A DNA stretch of 41,693 nt from JANXQE01 sp035651635 (GCA_035651635.1 DASRFK010000238.1:1-41693), one strand, 5' to 3'; positions 25,172 through 32,027 are shown, numbered from the stretch's first letter. The notes: generated from the sequence alone by a model not told the origin. Numbers and translations: made by a program.

Positions 25172-25243
25172 TGCTCGCGGCAGGACTTGCACCTGCACTG
25201 TCGACGCTCTCGACGTCGTGCCTCTGCGTTGGGCTACGCGAGC
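25172..25243 (-). tRNA. Complete 72-nt tRNA-like cloverleaf, formal anticodon GAG, non-canonical loops
   Basis: Minus strand, 5' to 3': acceptor GCTCGCG pairs perfectly with CGCGAGC; TA; D-arm GCC-CAACGCAGA-GGC (3 bp, one G fewer than the common AACGG form); anticodon stem CGACG/CGTCG with loop TCGAGAG, giving GAG at 34-36; variable ACAGT; T-stem GCAGG/CCTGC with loop TGCAAGT; discriminator A then CAG, so CCA is not encoded. Three long stems are perfect (17 bp). Odd points: C instead of U at position 33, G at position 55, and a short variable loop although GAG would read Leu codons. It may be an unusual accessory tRNA or a recently decayed one. The surrounding 25118-25630 contains further tRNA-like and hairpin pieces (e.g. 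CTGA-CTCAGAA-TCAG near 25400 on the minus strand) but no protein gene. Confidence 0.5.
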
Positions 25244-25630
25244 AAGATGAGAATGGAGCCTCCCGCCGGTGCTGCCCTGGCGCGACTTTCTTACAAAGGA
25301 AGCCTGCAGGCTGCCGCAAGGAGGCTAAATGGTCGCAATCCCGAGTGCTGCCCTCGCTCGCTATCGCGAGCAGGAATGCACGTCCGGGCTGCCTGATTCT
25401 GAGTCAGCTGGGTCAGCTATTCCGCGTGAACCACGCGCCGTTGAAAATTGGCGTCCCTGACCGTCCACCCATTCACCCCTTCAAAGGCAGTGGTCAAACT
25501 GCTGGTTGCAGAATCGGCGGGGTCCGGTGATCTACTGCATGAGAGGCAGGGCTTGTTGGACTGGACTACACCACAGGGACGGATTAAGAGTTTGCCTGTT
25601 TACGTTTCAGAAAGTGAAAAGTTCTTGCCG

Positions 25631-26371
25631 ATGAACAAAACCACACGCAGCCGGGCGCTTCGGAATGTTCACCGGGACGGCTTGCGCGAGCGCTACGACA
25701 GGCTGTGGTCGGCGAGCATCGAGAAAATCAGGACCGGAAACATCGAGTTGGATCCCATTTTAGAGGCCCGGACGCCAGACCGACGACGCGGTTTAACGGT
25801 TATTGCTCGCCCGGCCGGAGCCGTCCAACAACGTGTGGCGGCTTTCCTGAGGGAATTGCGACATTTGGAACCAAACCAGTACTATTATCCTGCCTCCGAA
25901 TTCCATTTAACCGTTTTGTCGTTGTTTGCCGCCACGGTTAACCACGCGCCATTCTTGACCCAAACAGAAAGCTATGTCGCTGCCGTGGATTCGGCGCTGC
26001 GGAAAGTTGGGCCATTTCGAATTGAGTTTGAGGGTATCACGACGTCTCCAGGGGCAGTGATGATTCAAGGATTCCCAGCAAACGGTGCACTGAATGACCT
26101 GCGCGAGATCCTGCGTGAGCAACTCCAGGTTCGCCAACTGGCCGAAGGATTGGACCGGCGTTATCGGTTGGAGACCGCCCATATTACAGTTGCCCGGTTT
26201 CGCGTTCCGTTGTGCGACAGTAAACGATTAGCCGCTGCCCTTGAACGCGCGCGGCGGCGGCCCTTTGGGGCAACGAACATAGGGAACCTCAGTCTCGTTA
26301 AAAACGACTGGTACATGACGCACCAGGTTCTCGAGACGCTAAAGCGATATCGTCTTCCCGTCCGATGGTAG
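25631..26371 (+). CDS. 2'-5' RNA ligase / 2H phosphoesterase family protein
   Basis: 246-aa protein with the two HxT/S motifs that define the 2H phosphoesterase superfamily: SEFHLTVLSL (~residue 98) and TAHITVARFR (~residue 183), plus a C-terminal LSLVKNDWYMT strand. Family members hydrolyse or ligate 2'-5' or cyclic phosphates in RNA. I place the start at ATG 25631 (MNKTTRSRALRNVHRDGLRE); the open frame extends to 25448 through sequence lacking similarity. It stands alone among tRNA-like sequences, so a role in tRNA-end processing or repair is an attractive but unproven idea. Confidence 0.8.
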   Translation: MNKTTRSRALRNVHRDGLRERYDRLWSASIEKIRTGNIELDPILEARTPDRRRGLTVIARPAGAVQQRVAAFLRELRHLEPNQYYYPASEFHLTVLSLFAATVNHAPFLTQTESYVAAVDSALRKVGPFRIEFEGITTSPGAVMIQGFPANGALNDLREILREQLQVRQLAEGLDRRYRLETAHITVARFRVPLCDSKRLAAALERARRRPFGATNIGNLSLVKNDWYMTHQVLETLKRYRLPVRW

Positions 26372-26398
26372 AGCCAAGCGCGCAGAAATGGTGGGGAT

Positions 26399-26459
26399 GA
26401 ATCCCGATTCGGAATCGGGATTCGCCTCTCGCATGTCAAATCCCGACAAGTCGGGACTG
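26399..26459. repeat. Two adjacent palindromes (CCCGATTC and TCCCGAC families)
   Basis: GAATCCCGATTCGGAATCGG plus GATTC (26399-26423) is nearly a perfect 25-bp palindrome; TCCCGAC-AA-GTCGGGA (26444-26459) is a second. Located right after the 2H phosphoesterase gene, they could terminate transcription or represent interspersed palindromic repeats. The second overlaps the tRNA-like 5' piece on the minus strand. Confidence 0.55.
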
Positions 26460-26506
26460 CTGAGCTACAGCCAGGAAATTGGAGCGGTGGAGGGAGTCGC
26501 ACCGTC
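26457..26506 (-). pseudogene. Head-to-tail tRNA-like fragments (3' half with encoded CCA, then 5' half)
   Basis: On the minus strand GACGG-TGCGACT-CCCTC (26490-26506) is a T-arm with 4 of 5 pairs and a TGC-type loop, followed by an acceptor strand and CCA (26480-26482). After a short spacer, CTGGCTGTAGCTCAGCAG (26457-26473) matches a tRNA 5' end (acceptor, TA, D-stem GCTC). The second is interrupted by the palindromic repeat. Spacing is like consecutive genes of a tRNA array. Confidence 0.35.
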
Positions 26507-26565
26507 GTCTCGGCCCTTGGCATGACACCCGCGTGACTCACTTGCGTCCGCGTTGTCAAATTTCC

Positions 26566-27327
26566 ATGACGAATGATCGTGAGCGAAGAAACGGCTTCAC
26601 GCTCGTCGAACTGTTAGTAGTCATCGCCATTATTGCCATATTGGCGAGCTTGTTGCTTCCCGCTCTGTCCCGCGCCAAGGCTTCCGCCCAACGGGCGAAC
26701 TGTATCAGCAACGCCCGCCAGATAAGCATGGCCATTCACCTCTATGCCGCTGACCACAAAGACATTTTGCCTGACGCCAAGTAATTCACCTGGGACAAAC
26801 TCGAAACCAATCACTTCCTCATTTTTTACAAACGGTTGTTGAAGAATTATATCGGACTTCACGAAACGTCTTCTCCGCAGGACAAATTGTTCGCCTGTCC
26901 GGCAGATGCTTACTACTACGATTTCCCGGTCCCGAATTGGGTTGGCCGGAGTCTCCATGACCTACCCACCACAGATTATTCCAGCTATGGCTTTATTGGC
27001 GGTGGAAACTCGCCCAACCAGCCCAAGCCGCCCGCAGCGCTAAACCAGGAAACCTACGGCGGAGTCGGCGGTTTAAGGCTCACTTCGATACGGGATCCGG
27101 TGAAAACCGTTCTCGTGATGGAACTTTCAGCAGGCTTTCCATGGTCTTGGCATCAACCAAAACATGTGCCTTCAGGTCAGTTCGCGTTCAATGACGCCAG
27201 GAACGTAATCGGCTTCGCCGATGGACATGTCGGCTACATCAAAATGTACTACTCTGCCACAATTAATCTGCCAACTTGCAACTACGAGCCGCCCGCTGGA
27301 TACGAATACAAATGGCATGCGAATTGA
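26566..27327 (+). pseudogene. DUF1559-type pseudopilin gene interrupted by an in-frame TAA
   Basis: The first 72 codons encode a type II pseudopilin N-terminus: RRNGFTLVELLVVIAIIAIL is the prepilin-peptidase site (G/FTLVE) and hydrophobic helix, followed by ALSRAKASAQRANCISNARQ. TAA at 26782-26784 interrupts the frame, yet the same frame stays open for another 180 codons: FTWDKLETNHF, LFACPADAYYYDF, SSYGFIGGGNSP, DPVKTVLVMELSAG and the C-terminal NVIGFADGHVGYIKM, typical of the verrucomicrobial/planctomycete H-x-G family (usual length ~250). One nonsense change therefore splits an otherwise intact 253-codon gene; readthrough is an alternative. Confidence 0.75.
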
Positions 27328-27351
27328 CTTTTCATCATGCTCACCTAGAGG

Positions 27352-27372
27352 CGTGGGCCTTGGCCGCCCACG
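27352..27372 (+). terminator. Terminator-like hairpin after the pseudopilin gene
   Basis: CGTGGGC/GCCCACG with a 7-nt loop, followed by TTTCG, 25 nt after the stop of the pseudopilin frame. The T-run is short, so efficiency is uncertain. Confidence 0.4.
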
Positions 27373-27404
27373 TTTCGCTGCCCGCGTAAGTGATGAGCCG
27401 AGGA

Positions 27405-27421
27405 GCGAGATTCGCACTCGC
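27405..27421 (-). pseudogene. tRNA-like T-arm (TGC-type loop)
   Basis: GCGAG-TGCGAAT-CTCGC on the minus strand: perfect 5-bp T-stem, 7-nt loop with G55, followed by TCCTCGG as a possible acceptor strand. Upstream sequence (to ~27480) has a possible anticodon arm TTGAT-GCTCCGC-GTCAC but no convincing 5' acceptor. The 27328-27741 interval contains no protein gene that I recognise. Confidence 0.35.
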
Positions 27422-27477
27422 GATGGGCGTGACGCGGAGCATCAATGCTACTGTTCACCTTGACGCCGGCACATTGA

Positions 27478-27501
27478 GCCGGCCACTGGAGTTGAACCAA
27501 T
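27478..27501 (-). pseudogene. tRNA-like 3' half (canonical TTC T-loop)
   Basis: ATTGG-TTCAACT-CCAGT followed by GGCCGGC and T on the minus strand: five pairs (one T-G) and a canonical T-loop. Upstream reads TTGATGGGCCGAAATTGTGG then ATTATCGC, a segment that recurs with few changes near 28665-28700, suggesting duplicated array units. Confidence 0.35.
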
Positions 27502-27741
27502 CGCGATAATCCACAATTTCGGCCCATCAATGTGCTTGCGCACAGCCATTAAGCGAAGCTGACAAAAGGGCCACTGTGGAATCGCCTGGAGTGCTACCGT
27601 AATACCACTGCGGAACGCTCTGCGGGAGGAACCTGCCACTACCGGGTCCACGAGAGCCCACGATCTATGGCCCCCTAAATTCAAATCCTCATAATCTTCG
27701 TCATCGCACGCTTCGATTCGAGCAGGTCGAGCCTGCTGCTC

Positions 27742-28254
27742 ATGGCTCACACCTTCACCGTAACGTTGGGATACACGCTCACACTGCTCATCGGCGGACT
27801 GGGAATTTGTTTCGTGAGCCAGCGATGCGTAGAGGATTTTTCGACGTCTCGATTGCATTCCATTGCCCGCGTCAGTCTGGTCCTTGGCAGCGTCGCGCTG
27901 TTCCTTACGACTGTCGGCGTCCTGCTGGGAGTGGTCTGGACCGAAATCGAGTGGGGTCGCTATTGGTCCTGGGATTCCAAGGAGATCGGCGGGCTGAGCG
28001 TCGTTGTTTGGCTGGTTTGCTACTTAGTCGCGCACCGGCTTTTCAAAAGCAGCGAGCGCGGAGTTCTTACCGTCAGCATGCTTGGAAACATTGTGGTAAG
28101 CCTCGCATGGTTTGGACCGCAGGTGAACGGTTTGCATCAATATGGGACGCCCAACACCTCTCTCCTGCTGAAGATTGCGATCCTGGTCAACATCGCTTTC
28201 TTCGCCATTGGATTTGTCCCGGCTGGCCGATTGCGATTAAGAAAAGACGGATAA
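27742..28254 (+). CDS. CcsA/CcmC-like cytochrome c assembly protein (short form)
   Basis: Integral membrane protein of 170 aa with about five hydrophobic segments and the haem-handling WWD-type motif WGRYWSWDSKE (~residue 77), followed by LVCYLVAHRLF, LGNIVVSLAWFGPQVNGLHQY (conserved His region) and a final helix. These features identify the C-terminal half of CcsA-type proteins, which deliver haem for covalent attachment to c-type apocytochromes. Typical CcsA is 270-320 aa, so this is either a compact version or N-terminally truncated; the frame is open about 20 codons upstream without a good start. It sits inside the tRNA-like zone. Confidence 0.75.
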   Translation: MAHTFTVTLGYTLTLLIGGLGICFVSQRCVEDFSTSRLHSIARVSLVLGSVALFLTTVGVLLGVVWTEIEWGRYWSWDSKEIGGLSVVVWLVCYLVAHRLFKSSERGVLTVSMLGNIVVSLAWFGPQVNGLHQYGTPNTSLLLKIAILVNIAFFAIGFVPAGRLRLRKDG

Positions 28255-28264
28255 GAGAAGAACT

Positions 28265-28300
28265 GGGAATAAGGGTGCTCTACCACTGAACTACGCCTCC
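28265..28300 (-). pseudogene. tRNA-like 5' half
   Basis: Minus strand GGAGGCG-TA-GTTC-AGTGGTA-GAGC-A is a textbook acceptor strand plus D-arm. The following CCCTTATTCCC does not fold into an anticodon arm and no matching 3' half follows, so the gene is truncated next to the CcsA-like gene. Confidence 0.45.
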
Positions 28301-28395
28301 ATATGGCGGAGGCGGTAACCTGCATTCCTTCGGCCCTTTCAAATTGCCCGACGGACAAGAGACGAGATGGGAACCCAGCCAAATCAGCGGCCGGG

Positions 28396-28426
28396 GCGGG
28401 GTTCGACCCCGCTCGTCCTTTCGGAC
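28396..28426 (-). pseudogene. tRNA-like 3' half with long variable arm
   Basis: Minus strand GTCC-GAAA-GGAC (variable-arm-like hairpin) followed by GCGGG-GTCGAAC-CCCGC; the T-loop looks like GGTTCGAACC with one T deleted. CCCGGCC could be the acceptor strand. The long variable arm would place it among Leu/Ser/Tyr-type tRNAs. Confidence 0.3.
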
Positions 28427-28465
28427 TTCACCGATAACCCAAACTCAACGACCCGTCGTAAACGG

Positions 28466-28540
28466 CACTCCCGATGGGAATCGAACCCACATCTCCCGGA
28501 AATAAATTCGGGTGTTCTCTCGCAGTTGAAGTACAGGGTG
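28466..28540 (-). pseudogene. 75-nt tRNA-like gene, partly decayed, possible UUA-type anticodon loop
   Basis: Minus strand: acceptor CACCCTG against CGGGAGT (only 4 of 7 pairs), TA, D-arm CTTC...GAAC, anticodon arm CCCG/CGGG with an enlarged loop containing ATTTATTT, T-arm GTGGG-TTCGATT-CCCAT with canonical loop. If the loop is read as ATTTATT the anticodon is UUA (ochre-decoding); with one base shift it is UAU. The poor acceptor stem argues for decay. Confidence 0.4.
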
Positions 28541-28580
28541 ATGAGATGGGCAAGGGGCACCGCAGATACGGCGCTTCGCA

Positions 28581-28660
28581 AGCGGAATCGAACCTACATC
28601 ACCGAGCTTTCGCTGCTGGCGCACGGCCACCGGCGGCTCTCTCACGGTGAGCAACCACCC
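28581..28660 (-). pseudogene. Class II (long variable arm) tRNA-like sequence, decayed
   Basis: Minus strand order: D-arm GCTC...GAGC, a GC-rich anticodon region, variable arm AGC-GAAA-GCT (28605-28614), then GTAGG-TTCGATT-CCGCT where the T-stem has lost pairs. Layout fits a Ser/Leu-type tRNA. The region 28255-28712 as a whole contains no protein gene, only these tRNA-like pieces. Confidence 0.35.
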
Positions 28661-28712
28661 CTTCGCTTGGAGCGATAACCCGCGAACTTCGGCCCATCAA
28701 ATATCTTCCAAC

Positions 28713-28979
28713 TCAGCTGGCCCTGGCGTTCTTGCTCAGCCATTCGGCATAAGCAGCCTGCTTCAGTTTCCCGTCGGCGAAAGCCAAAGTCATTTGAACC
28801 ACAGATTCTTCCGTCGCGGTAAACTCCATTCCGTTAATTTCCAGGAAGGTCGCCGCAAGCATGAAACCTATCCGCTTGTTGCCATCAAGAAACGGGTGGT
28901 TCAAAATGATGCCTGCCGCGTAGCTTGCGGCCATTTCAGCTAAAGCAGGCGAGCCGTAAGCAAAGAGATGCTGTGGTTT
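28713..28979 (-). pseudogene. Doc/Fic toxin gene lacking its N-terminal third
   Basis: The minus strand encodes KPQHLFAYGSPALAEMAASY, NHPFLDGNKRIGFMLAATF and the typical Doc C-terminus (EESVVQMTLAFADGKL, AYAEWLSKNA). The Fic motif is intact, but Doc proteins carry ~40 residues before PQHLFAYG; here that part is replaced by sequence folding as a tRNA (28987-29062). The frame remains open through the tRNA-like segment up to 29174, so an aberrant fusion could be read, but no normal start or antitoxin gene is present. Confidence 0.7.
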
Positions 28980-28986
28980 GAAAATG

Positions 28987-29062
28987 GTCAAGGGCGACGG
29001 GATTTGCACACGCACAGTCCGCGTCACAGGCGGAGATGCTAACTCTAACGGGAGGACCAACC
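28987..29062 (-). tRNA. tRNA-like sequence with canonical GTG (His) anticodon loop
   Basis: Minus strand: GGTTGGT pairs with CTTGACC in 6 of 7 positions (three by wobble); anticodon stem TCCGC/GCGGA is perfect with the canonical loop CTGTGAC, presenting GTG; T-arm GCGTG-TGCAAAT-CCCGT has 4 of 5 pairs (one G-T) and a TGC-type loop. The D-arm GTTAGAGTTAGC is recognisable but a few bases are out of register. It lacks the extra 5' G of true tRNA-His, and housekeeping function is unlikely. Coordinates are good to about one base. Confidence 0.4.
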
Positions 29063-29299
29063 TGAAACTCCATAAACGGCTTGCCTGAGTTAAAGCGAAA
29101 GGCAAACATTGTGAGTGAAACGAGAACGACGTCTTGATGATGTCTGAGAGTGCCAAACGAAATCGGTTGTCCACCCTCCGCAGCAGCGACGTGCATCAAA
29201 TGCGCGTTATATCTATCGCAAGTAACCTAATCTTGTCTACTTATATATTTATGGGGCCTTATATCTTGAATTCAAATATTTGGATAAGATGCTGGGTGA

Positions 29300-31006
29300 T
29301 TAGGTTACTAAGTTAGCTCCTCTGCCTTCATACAGGTGGCGCCGAATCTCGTCCCGGTGTTCGGCTGCATCGCCGCAGGTCATTTGATCGGCAGCAGTTA
29401 CTGCTTCAGCCAACGCCACACCCACTTCGGCCTCCCCGGCAGCCACCAATGTAGCCCCTGCTCGGCGTAGCGCCGGCGCCTCCCGCAGATGAGTGCAGCG
29501 GGCCAGTACACGCAGCTCCGGATTGAGCTCCATCGCGTGTTTGATGATTTCCGCAGCATCCTCGACGTTCGCACTTAAGATCAGAGTGCCAACAGCTTCA
29601 ATGCCGGCCTCCACCAGCGTCCCTGGCTGACGAACGTCGCCGTAGACTGCTTTGTGGCCCATTTCACGCAGTAGGCGTACGGTGTCCAGGTTCAGATCGA
29701 TCACGATGATTTCGGCACTGCGAGCGATGAGTAACTGATGCACAATTTGCCCCACCGGGCCGAAGCCAACCAGAATGCAGCGATTTGGGTCCACCGTTAG
29801 ACGGCGGGCGGACTGCGATGGTGCGCGCTCTCCATTTCTCGCCGTGGCCCGACGACGCGCCCAGCCATACACGTAGGGATTCAAAGCAATCGAAACAATG
29901 GAGGCCGCCACCAAGGCATTCCATCCAGCGTTGTTGATAAGGCCCAAACTGAGGGCGACGGTGCCGAGGATGAAACTGAATTCACCCACTTGTGAGAAGG
30001 CCGTCCCAATTGGAATAGCAGTTACCCAGGGCTCCCCCAACAGACGCACCGTCAGCGTCGCGGCTAGGGGCTTAACCACCACGACGACGAGCAGAACCAG
30101 CCCGATGATAAACGGAACATTCATCAAACTTTTGGGATCAAAGAGCATGCCGACCGAAACGAAAAAGAGCACGGCAAAGGCGTCCCGCATCGGCAAAGCG
30201 TCATTAGCGGCCCGAGTCGCGAACTCGGACCGGCCCACGGCCAGGCCCGCAAGAAACGCTCCCAAGGCCATGGACACACCAAAGACCTTGGCAGAGCCCA
30301 CCGCGATTCCGACCGCGGATACCAGCACCGCGAGCGTGAACAGTTCTCGAGAGCGGGTTCGAGCGACCCGCTCCATCCCCCACGGAATCACCCATTTGCC
30401 TAGCACCACCACCACAGCTAACAAGCATAGGACCTTGAAGCCCGCAACACCCAGCACCACCCCGATGTTCTGCTCACCTCCAGCGCCGGACGCAAACACG
30501 ATGGGCAATAAGAGCAGCAACACCACCGTCAGAATGTCCTCGACCACGGTCCACCCGATCGCGACGTGACCGATCCGTGCGTGCAGGTCGTGCCACTCGG
30601 CCAGAACCAGCGCCATCACGACCGTGCTGGCCACCGAGATTGCCATGCCAAGGATCAGGCCGGCCGTCCAGGTCCAGCCCAACAAATGCAGCAGCCCCGC
30701 AAGCGCCAGTGTGGAGAGCGTGCTCTGGATGAGCGCCCCGGGCACCGCTATCCGCCATACCGCGATCAGTTCCCGCAAATGGAAGCGCAGCCCGATCCCA
30801 AACAGCAGCAGGATTACTCCGATTTCGGCGAACTGTTCCGCCACCAACCGATTGACCACCACGCCCGGCGTGAACGGGCCGACCGCAATCCCGGCCAACA
30901 AGTAGCCGATGATCGGAGACAACTTCAGGCGCAGGGCGATATACCCAAAAAGCAGAGCCCCCGCCAACCCGACAGCAAAGGTGACCAATACGCTGAGTTC
31001 TTCCAT
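29300..31006 (-). CDS. CPA2-family cation:proton antiporter with TrkA-N domain (KefB/YbaL-like)
   Basis: Membrane exchanger of 568 aa. Residues ~1-385 form the 12-13-helix antiporter domain; conserved stretches include LSPIIGYLLAGIAVGP, IGVILLLFGIGL, GMAISVASTVVMALVLAEW and GWTVVEDILTVVLLLLLP with the ion-binding Asp. A short linker leads to a cytoplasmic TrkA-N nucleotide-binding domain (~405-530): NRCILVGFGPVGQIV, IVIDLNLDTVRLLREMGHKA and YGDVRQPGTL. Such proteins exchange K+ or Na+ for H+ under NAD(H) or glutathione-linked control. It is separated from the cassette at 31073 by 66 nt on the same strand, so could be cotranscribed with it. Confidence 0.92.
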   Translation of the reverse strand: MEELSVLVTFAVGLAGALLFGYIALRLKLSPIIGYLLAGIAVGPFTPGVVVNRLVAEQFAEIGVILLLFGIGLRFHLRELIAVWRIAVPGALIQSTLSTLALAGLLHLLGWTWTAGLILGMAISVASTVVMALVLAEWHDLHARIGHVAIGWTVVEDILTVVLLLLLPIVFASGAGGEQNIGVVLGVAGFKVLCLLAVVVVLGKWVIPWGMERVARTRSRELFTLAVLVSAVGIAVGSAKVFGVSMALGAFLAGLAVGRSEFATRAANDALPMRDAFAVLFFVSVGMLFDPKSLMNVPFIIGLVLLVVVVVKPLAATLTVRLLGEPWVTAIPIGTAFSQVGEFSFILGTVALSLGLINNAGWNALVAASIVSIALNPYVYGWARRRATARNGERAPSQSARRLTVDPNRCILVGFGPVGQIVHQLLIARSAEIIVIDLNLDTVRLLREMGHKAVYGDVRQPGTLVEAGIEAVGTLILSANVEDAAEIIKHAMELNPELRVLARCTHLREAPALRRAGATLVAAGEAEVGVALAEAVTAADQMTCGDAAEHRDEIRRHLYEGRGANLVT

Positions 31007-31072
31007 TCAAGCTGAGAAGTTGCGCGGCTCGGCGGAGCAGCGCAAATGAATTTGCCCTGCTGGAGCGTACCC

Positions 31073-31447
31073 TCAGTAGATGCCTGGGGGCGTCAGTGGT
31101 GGGGTAAGCTGCTCTTCGGTTTCGTCCTTGCGGACAACTCCTTCGGAAACGGTAACAACCGAATTTACGCCTCCGAAAGGATTAGGTGTTGTGGCCTGCC
31201 CCAACGGATCTGGTAGCCATCGTCCGTCCACGACGAACAAGTACTCATACGTGCCGGGAGGAAGGGCCAATTCTTTAAGCCACCGCCCCTGACCCATGTT
31301 GATCATTGGTGTGGCCTCAGGACGCCATTCATTGAACGTGCCTGCGATCGCGACGGCGGTCGCGGTCGGTTGACTGAATTCCACATGCACGGCGTGCCGA
31401 GCATTGCCGTGGCTGTGCCTGTTTGTTTTTTCATTTCTCTTTTTCAT
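31073..31447 (-). CDS. Stand-alone CBM48 / glycogen-binding domain protein (cassette copy 1)
   Basis: A 124-residue protein with a single CBM48/AMPK-beta-type glycogen-binding domain: HVEFSQPTATAVAIAGTFNE, WRPEATPM, GRWLKELALPPGTYEYLFVV and DGRWLPDPLGQ contain the aromatic residues that usually contact alpha-glucan. The N-terminus is basic (KKRNEKTNRHSHGN) and the C-terminus Pro-rich (TPPLTPPGIY). There is no enzyme domain. Related proteins lie last in a cassette with HPF-like and receiver proteins; a paralogue begins at 41566. It may tether the cassette's function to glycogen or signal carbohydrate status (inference). Confidence 0.85.
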   Translation of the reverse strand: MKKRNEKTNRHSHGNARHAVHVEFSQPTATAVAIAGTFNEWRPEATPMINMGQGRWLKELALPPGTYEYLFVVDGRWLPDPLGQATTPNPFGGVNSVVTVSEGVVRKDETEEQLTPPLTPPGIY

Positions 31448-31469
31448 AGGTCTATTCGTGGTCTTGCTC

Positions 31470-32027
31470 TTATTCGTTGATGCCCCAAAACCTGTAAGCG
31501 GAACCAGAATCTAATTCCAAAGTCGGGGGCTTCACCCAGCGGATGAGTTCGCGTCGAAGGACGTTCCGTTGCGCTTGGCCTGGCCTGGGCATTTCCATAG
31601 CTGCCTCGATGATTTGCAGGAGCCGGCCAGGGGAATCGCCCTTACCGACGAGCAGTCCCGCCCGTATCGCGCCTTCCATCGCGAAATGACCGGTGCGTCC
31701 AGTAACCAGGATGACTGCCGGACAGTCAGGCTCGTTTAGCAGCGTGTCAGCCGTCTTCCAGGCCGCTTCGTCCGGCAAATCCAGGTCCAGGAGCACAGCG
31801 CTCGGTCGGACGACTTGCAGGACCTCGACCGTGCCCGCAGCGGGGTCTGCCTTCACGACCATGAGGCCGGCCTCATTGGCCACCGAGCGCAGATTCTCGT
31901 GCAGCACGGTGTCGTTGCTGACGAGCAGAATCGTCCTGCTCGCCGTCTGCAATGAGTGGAATCGGTAAAAACCGTCGACCCAAAACTCATTGGCACGCTT
32001 TCTCGTTTCCTTGAATCGTGTTTTCAT
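31470..32027 (-). CDS. Response-regulator receiver-like protein (cassette copy 1)
   Basis: 185-aa protein with one receiver fold and no DNA-binding or enzymatic output domain. RTILLVSNDTVLHENL is strand 1 with one acidic residue instead of the usual two; VLLDLDLPDEAAW carries the phospho-accepting Asp; VILVTGR the Thr; AGLLVGKGDSP the Lys. It may therefore be phosphorylated weakly or bind as a pseudo-receiver. The last residues AYRFWGINE are almost identical in the paralogue (AFRCWGINE, 40979-41536). The start ATG 32027 is chosen over the frame opening at 32069. It lies 25 nt after the HPF-like gene and 22 nt before the CBM48 gene. Confidence 0.8.
   Translation of the reverse strand: MKTRFKETRKRANEFWVDGFYRFHSLQTASRTILLVSNDTVLHENLRSVANEAGLMVVKADPAAGTVEVLQVVRPSAVLLDLDLPDEAAWKTADTLLNEPDCPAVILVTGRTGHFAMEGAIRAGLLVGKGDSPGRLLQIIEAAMEMPRPGQAQRNVLRRELIRWVKPPTLELDSGSAYRFWGINE

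Noticed and set aside
26399..26423. Palindrome as a specific operator for the pseudopilin gene
   Set aside because: It lies ~150 bp upstream beside another palindrome and directly after a stop codon; a terminator or interspersed repeat is more likely.
29898..30569. 223-codon plus-strand frame antisense to the antiporter
   Set aside because: Low-complexity Ser/Thr/Ala-rich translation, fully antisense to a well-defined gene.
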